Shown here: positions 60,830-64,000 of the stretch, piece after piece
Layout: every line of letters begins with the position of its first letter
How positions within the stretch are numbered: position 1 is the first letter of the stretch
Origin: Pyrrhosoma nymphula
Lineage: Eukaryota > Arthropoda > Insecta > Odonata > Coenagrionidae
Length of the DNA stretch: 64,000 bases
NCBI GenBank assembly: GCA_963573305.1
Contig: OY754329.1
Location: 66,461,084-66,525,083 of the forward strand
Direction of reading: 5' to 3'
Made by a program: the position numbers and the translations under genes
Notes under the pieces: generated by a model
What the model saw: the letters and a program-made list of their open reading frames with translations, nothing else
Database searches by the model: none
What the model was told of the DNA's origin: nothing

Positions 60830-62400
60830 AGTAACAGTACAGTAAAATAGTAAAATATAATAATGAATACAATGGTGAATATAATGATTAATAATGAATA
60901 AAATGAATCCTTTTTTTTATAATGTTTCCTTGTGGTCCTGCTAAGCCATAGGCTTGTCATCAGGTCCCAGGTTTTAACAATTTGGGTGATCGGAAAAATA
61001 ATGCTTAAATACAATTGACGATGAATATTCACAAGAGAGAAGCAGTTACCAATTTACTTAGTATTCCGTAATGGCAAATGAAACATTTAACATGTAAATA
61101 TACAGCTAACCTAATTTCAAATAACATGCTGCTCTCGCAGTTACAACAACCTCAAGAAACATAAAAAAATACTGTTCATAATTACCATACATACTCCAAA
61201 ATAGGAATAATATGATACCACCTACAGATCGAAAACAAATGTCTGTCATCAGATGGATTCGTACAACGTTATTGAATTATCATTGAATTTTAATCCATGT
61301 TGACTTGCAGTGTTCAAAATAACAATACTTCAAGAAATATATAGCATATAATAGTAATGTAACCCTTTCATATACCTTGTTAATAAAAAATTATAACCAG
61401 TAGGACCCCGCTAAGAAAACTAGCACAATTAGCCATCTTGAATTAATTCAAGATAAATTATATATTTCCGAGTCATGTCATAGTTATTATTGTATGTTTT
61501 CAATCAGCCAAGTTTTAACTTGTGTTTTAGTACTGAAATATTTTCTATTGATTGTATCGTATGTGGTACGTTATTTATTAGATTTGGAACTATGTACTGT
61601 GAAGTTCTGTTTCCATGAAGGTTGCGATATTTCGGTATATTATACATTTCAGCGTGACGGAGTCCCATTTTATGTTCTGTGTTCCAACTTTTTTTAAACC
61701 TCTGGCTGAAGTAATTATCACATATTGTTACATACTGGAAACGTTCAAAGATCGGTAACAAATCCAGATTTTAGTAGATTTTGGACACATTGCTCTCCGA
61801 GGGATCCAAATACAATATCAGCTTATTTTGTATTTTCCATACAACTAATAGACTACGGTTAGCTGTGCCCCAAATCGTTATGCCGTATTGCATAATGGCT
61901 TCAGCCATTCCCTGATAAACCATTTTTTTCATTTAATTGGCAGGGTGTATTATAAATACGATAGTTGATAAAGGATGCATCGGAGCTTGTCACACAAATA
62001 ATTTAAATGCAATCTAAAATCAAATTTCTCATCTAATATCAAACCTAAATATCTAAAATTATTTACTTGAGCTATTAAATAACATGAATTTAAGTGGCAA
62101 CTTTTCCTATGGCTTTCTATGGCATACCTAACTTGAATGTAAGCATAAGTGGGAGTGGAGTAATACGTTAATTGTTTTTCTCAGTTCCTTAGTATTAAGA
62201 AATGGCATTGTTACTGTTTTTTTCTCATTAATGACTAGTTTATTATCGTGACACCAACTTTGGATGGCACAAAAGTCTTGCTGGAGTCGTATCTTAGCCA
62301 TTTCAATCTTAATCACAGTTGAAGGTAGGATTGAGGGCTTCCTTAAAACGTATGGCATTCGTTCCGAAACCCTAGCCCTCATACTAAATGGATTTTAACG
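60830..62400 (-). pseudogene. LINE relic: reverse transcriptase C-terminal part plus 3' UTR
   Basis: On the minus strand, in order: LQQDFCAIQSWCHDNKLVIN then EKKTVTMPF (the LQxDLxxIxxWCxxNxLxLNxxKT block after the catalytic box); MQYGITIWGTANRS (the SYGIxLWG block); and a C-terminal segment LDLLPIFERFQYVTICDNYF to RTSQYIVPNLINNVP. Stops and frameshifts are present. The catalytic YADD is missing, so it is 5' truncated. A 3' UTR of about 0.65 kb follows, with a hairpin block at 60935-60967, and the element ends in short ATTCATT-like repeats near 60840-60910. The hairpin block resembles the SINE-A 3' end. Confidence 0.8.
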
Positions 62401-62640
62401 GTTTTGGAAATTATCACGCAAATGGCATAATACGTGATTTGAAGGCTGTAGCGTTTTCCTTTATTTCACATTCAAAATCAAATTTGGCCTCCTTAAGCTT
62501 CGCTTAGCCTTTCCTTTCGCTCCTAGTCGCGAAATGTCATATTTATTTTATTCCATCCCGGATCCAAGGCTCGTCTCCTTAACGCGTGTAACTTGGTTTG
62601 TGTTCTCTCTTACCATCCCTGTCTCCGACTGTCTTCCAAG
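62401..62640. other. Upstream flank of the promoter candidate
   Basis: Composition shifts from AT-rich to CpG-rich toward 62600. No element recognised. Confidence 0.4.
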
Positions 62641-62663
62641 CTCTAAAAGCCACGAAGCGCGTT

Positions 62664-62748
62664 TCACGGCGCGCCGTGACGTGACGGCATAAAAGCTGGA
62701 AACACCTGATGCCTTCAGATCTTTGCCGTCTTCCGATTCCCACAGTCA
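62664..62748 (+). promoter_or_regulatory. TATA + Inr + DPE core promoter with upstream palindrome
   Basis: A 16-bp perfect palindrome TCACGGCGCGCCGTGA (62664-62679) overlaps a CRE-like TGACGTGACG (62677-62686). Next comes a TATA-like CATAAAAG (62688-62695), then an initiator TTCAGATC with A at 62717, about 28 bp downstream. AGTCA at 62744-62748 is a full DPE match (RGWYV) at exactly +28 to +32. Three core elements at proper spacing in a CpG-rich island make this the best promoter candidate in the window. The motifs are seen; activity is inferred. Confidence 0.5.
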
Positions 62749-62924
62749 CAATCTCTCCTTCATTCAATCTCAGTCTCCCACTGCTTCTCCACCTTATCCT
62801 TATCGCCGATCGACGTTTCCAACGTTCGGCCGAAACCCTTTCCCAACACGTTTCAACGCACACCCTCGTCCTCTTTCAAAGTTTGTGTACATAGCAAGTT
62901 ATCATACATGAGTTATCAAAGGAG
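62717..62924 (+). other. Candidate first exon
   Basis: From the predicted start at 62717, a pyrimidine-rich leader runs to ATG at 62908 (MSYQR) and reaches GGAGGTAACC, a 5' splice-site match with GT at 62925-62926. Without splicing the frame stops at once, so coding would depend on a downstream exon outside the window or in its last kilobase, where none is obvious. Confidence 0.3.
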
Positions 62925-62929
62925 GTAAC

Positions 62930-63547
62930 CGACACTTTAGTCCGTAATGTGTATTCTGCCAGCTGATTTGTTGGTTTATGGACCTTAACTTTCTCATTAC
63001 GGAATACTTACAGTGGTAGCAACACATTTTGCCGGTCACGTCAAGGATAAGTACTTCGTTTATTACATTCATTCAATTATTACTCGTTCAATTCTAAGAT
63101 TAGTTGACTGCAACCCTCCATATTTCCCAATCTGATGGCAGTTTCTTCACACCCAGGTAGTTCTTCATATGCCTTTTTTATTTTGTCCATGAATTTATCC
63201 CTCTATCTTTCTCTTTGGGCCTTATCTCTATTTTTCTTAAATTATATTCCTCACAAACACATTGTGCCTCAGGGTGCGTCCAATCCATCTGGTTTTTCTT
63301 TTCTGTTTCGAGTTCTTTGTGATCTTTTCCTCTTACAATCTTCTGCATACTTCCTCGTTTCCTATTTTATCCGTCCATTTGTTCTCCAGTCTCCAAATCT
63401 ATCACCAGGTTTCGGAAGAACCTACCATTTCTGGCCTGATTAGTATATTTCGCCATTTTTTATTTCTGATCATGTTTTCGAAAATAATAAGCATTATCAA
63501 GACAGTAATAATGCTCTTCATATATAAATAAGTAACTTGGTATGCGG
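62930..63547. other. Noncoding stretch, possible intron
   Basis: Pyrimidine-rich AT-rich DNA. Hydrophobic frames at 63135-63531 look accidental. Confidence 0.45.
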
Positions 63548-63668
63548 CCACTCCGTATTGCACTCACCGACCCAGGTTTTGGCATGTTATACCATTTTAA
63601 AGGTTTTAAATTACATAAAAATGGCATAATATACCGAAACCTGGGTCAGTTGGTGCAATAAAGTGTGG
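63548..63668. mobile_element. Miniature TIR element, family M1 (intact-looking)
   Basis: 121 bp, almost fully palindromic: CCACTCCGTATTGCACTC then GACCCAGGTTTTGG on the left; the right, read inward, gives CCACACTTTATTGCACC then GACCCAGGTTTCGG. Arms of about 50 bp include a matching TACCATTTT or TGCCATTTT inner block. Relatives at 7499 and 12541. Confidence 0.75.
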
Positions 63669-64000
63669 AATTATATCGAGTTACTTTTTCCAATATGAAG
63701 AAAATTAAATATACCTACAGGATAACACCAGGTATAGTATCTTATATATAGGTTATGAAAGTGACAATCATATTCGAAGCCATGGTCGGAAATAAAATAA
63801 TGGAATGTAAAAAATAATAATACATTAAACGAATGGAGGGGTAAAAGTTCAAAGCGTATGTAATGACACAACACGCAACATTATTTAGCAACGTTACTGA
63901 CATGTGAAGAATGGTCGTCAAAGGTTCGGTCGTTCACCAGGTTTACTCATTCTAATGATAATTATTGTTAAAACCATGGTCAGATAATAGGGTGGAAAAT
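63669..64000. other. Noncoding stretch
   Basis: AT-rich end of window; nothing recognised. Confidence 0.5.

Overview
The window reads as AT-rich eukaryotic, gene-poor DNA, most likely from an arthropod. The evidence is tRNA-derived SINEs, several families of decayed non-LTR retrotransposon (LINE) reverse transcriptase, short terminal-inverted-repeat (TIR) DNA elements including a piggyBac-type one with TTAA ends, and insect-style Inr/DPE core promoter motifs. No complete protein-coding gene, rRNA, true tRNA, bacterial operon or CRISPR array is supported. Nearly all open frames are short and look accidental. The species cannot be fixed from the sequence alone.

Layout. 1-9 kb: a dispersed family of related units of about 430 bp (five copies, here called R1), two SINEs, a long hairpin near 7.8 kb, a 501-bp TIR element, and a CpG-rich island at 8.6-9.3 kb. 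9-20 kb: a head-to-head pair of SINE heads, a CpG-rich possible first exon at 13.7-14.0 kb, LINE tails and a modular TTACGTAAG repeat element. 20.9-22.7 kb: the longest LINE relic, with recognisable reverse transcriptase blocks. 23-36 kb: SINEs, foldbacks, LINE 3' ends, two weak exon candidates and a perfect 17-bp hairpin. 37-40.2 kb: GC-rich DNA with a minus-strand Inr+DPE promoter candidate at 39.86 kb, next to a tandem 298-bp duplication. 41-53 kb: more SINEs, RTE-like LINE fragments, foldbacks, a 1.57-kb element with TIRs of about 350 bp, and a hAT-like miniature element. 53.16-53.75 kb: a non-autonomous piggyBac-like element. 54-64 kb: one weak exon candidate, a LINE with its 3' UTR at 60.8-62.4 kb, a TATA/Inr/DPE promoter with a possible first exon at 62.6-62.9 kb, and a miniature TIR element.

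How the parts relate. The long SINE-A copies share a 3' hairpin block of about 30 bp with the 3' UTR of the LINE at 60.8-62.4 kb. This suggests the SINE borrowed that LINE's replication machinery. The CpG-rich islands with promoter motifs suggest that transcription units start in or cross this window, with their coding exons mostly outside it. Apart from the named elements the sequence looks intronic or intergenic.
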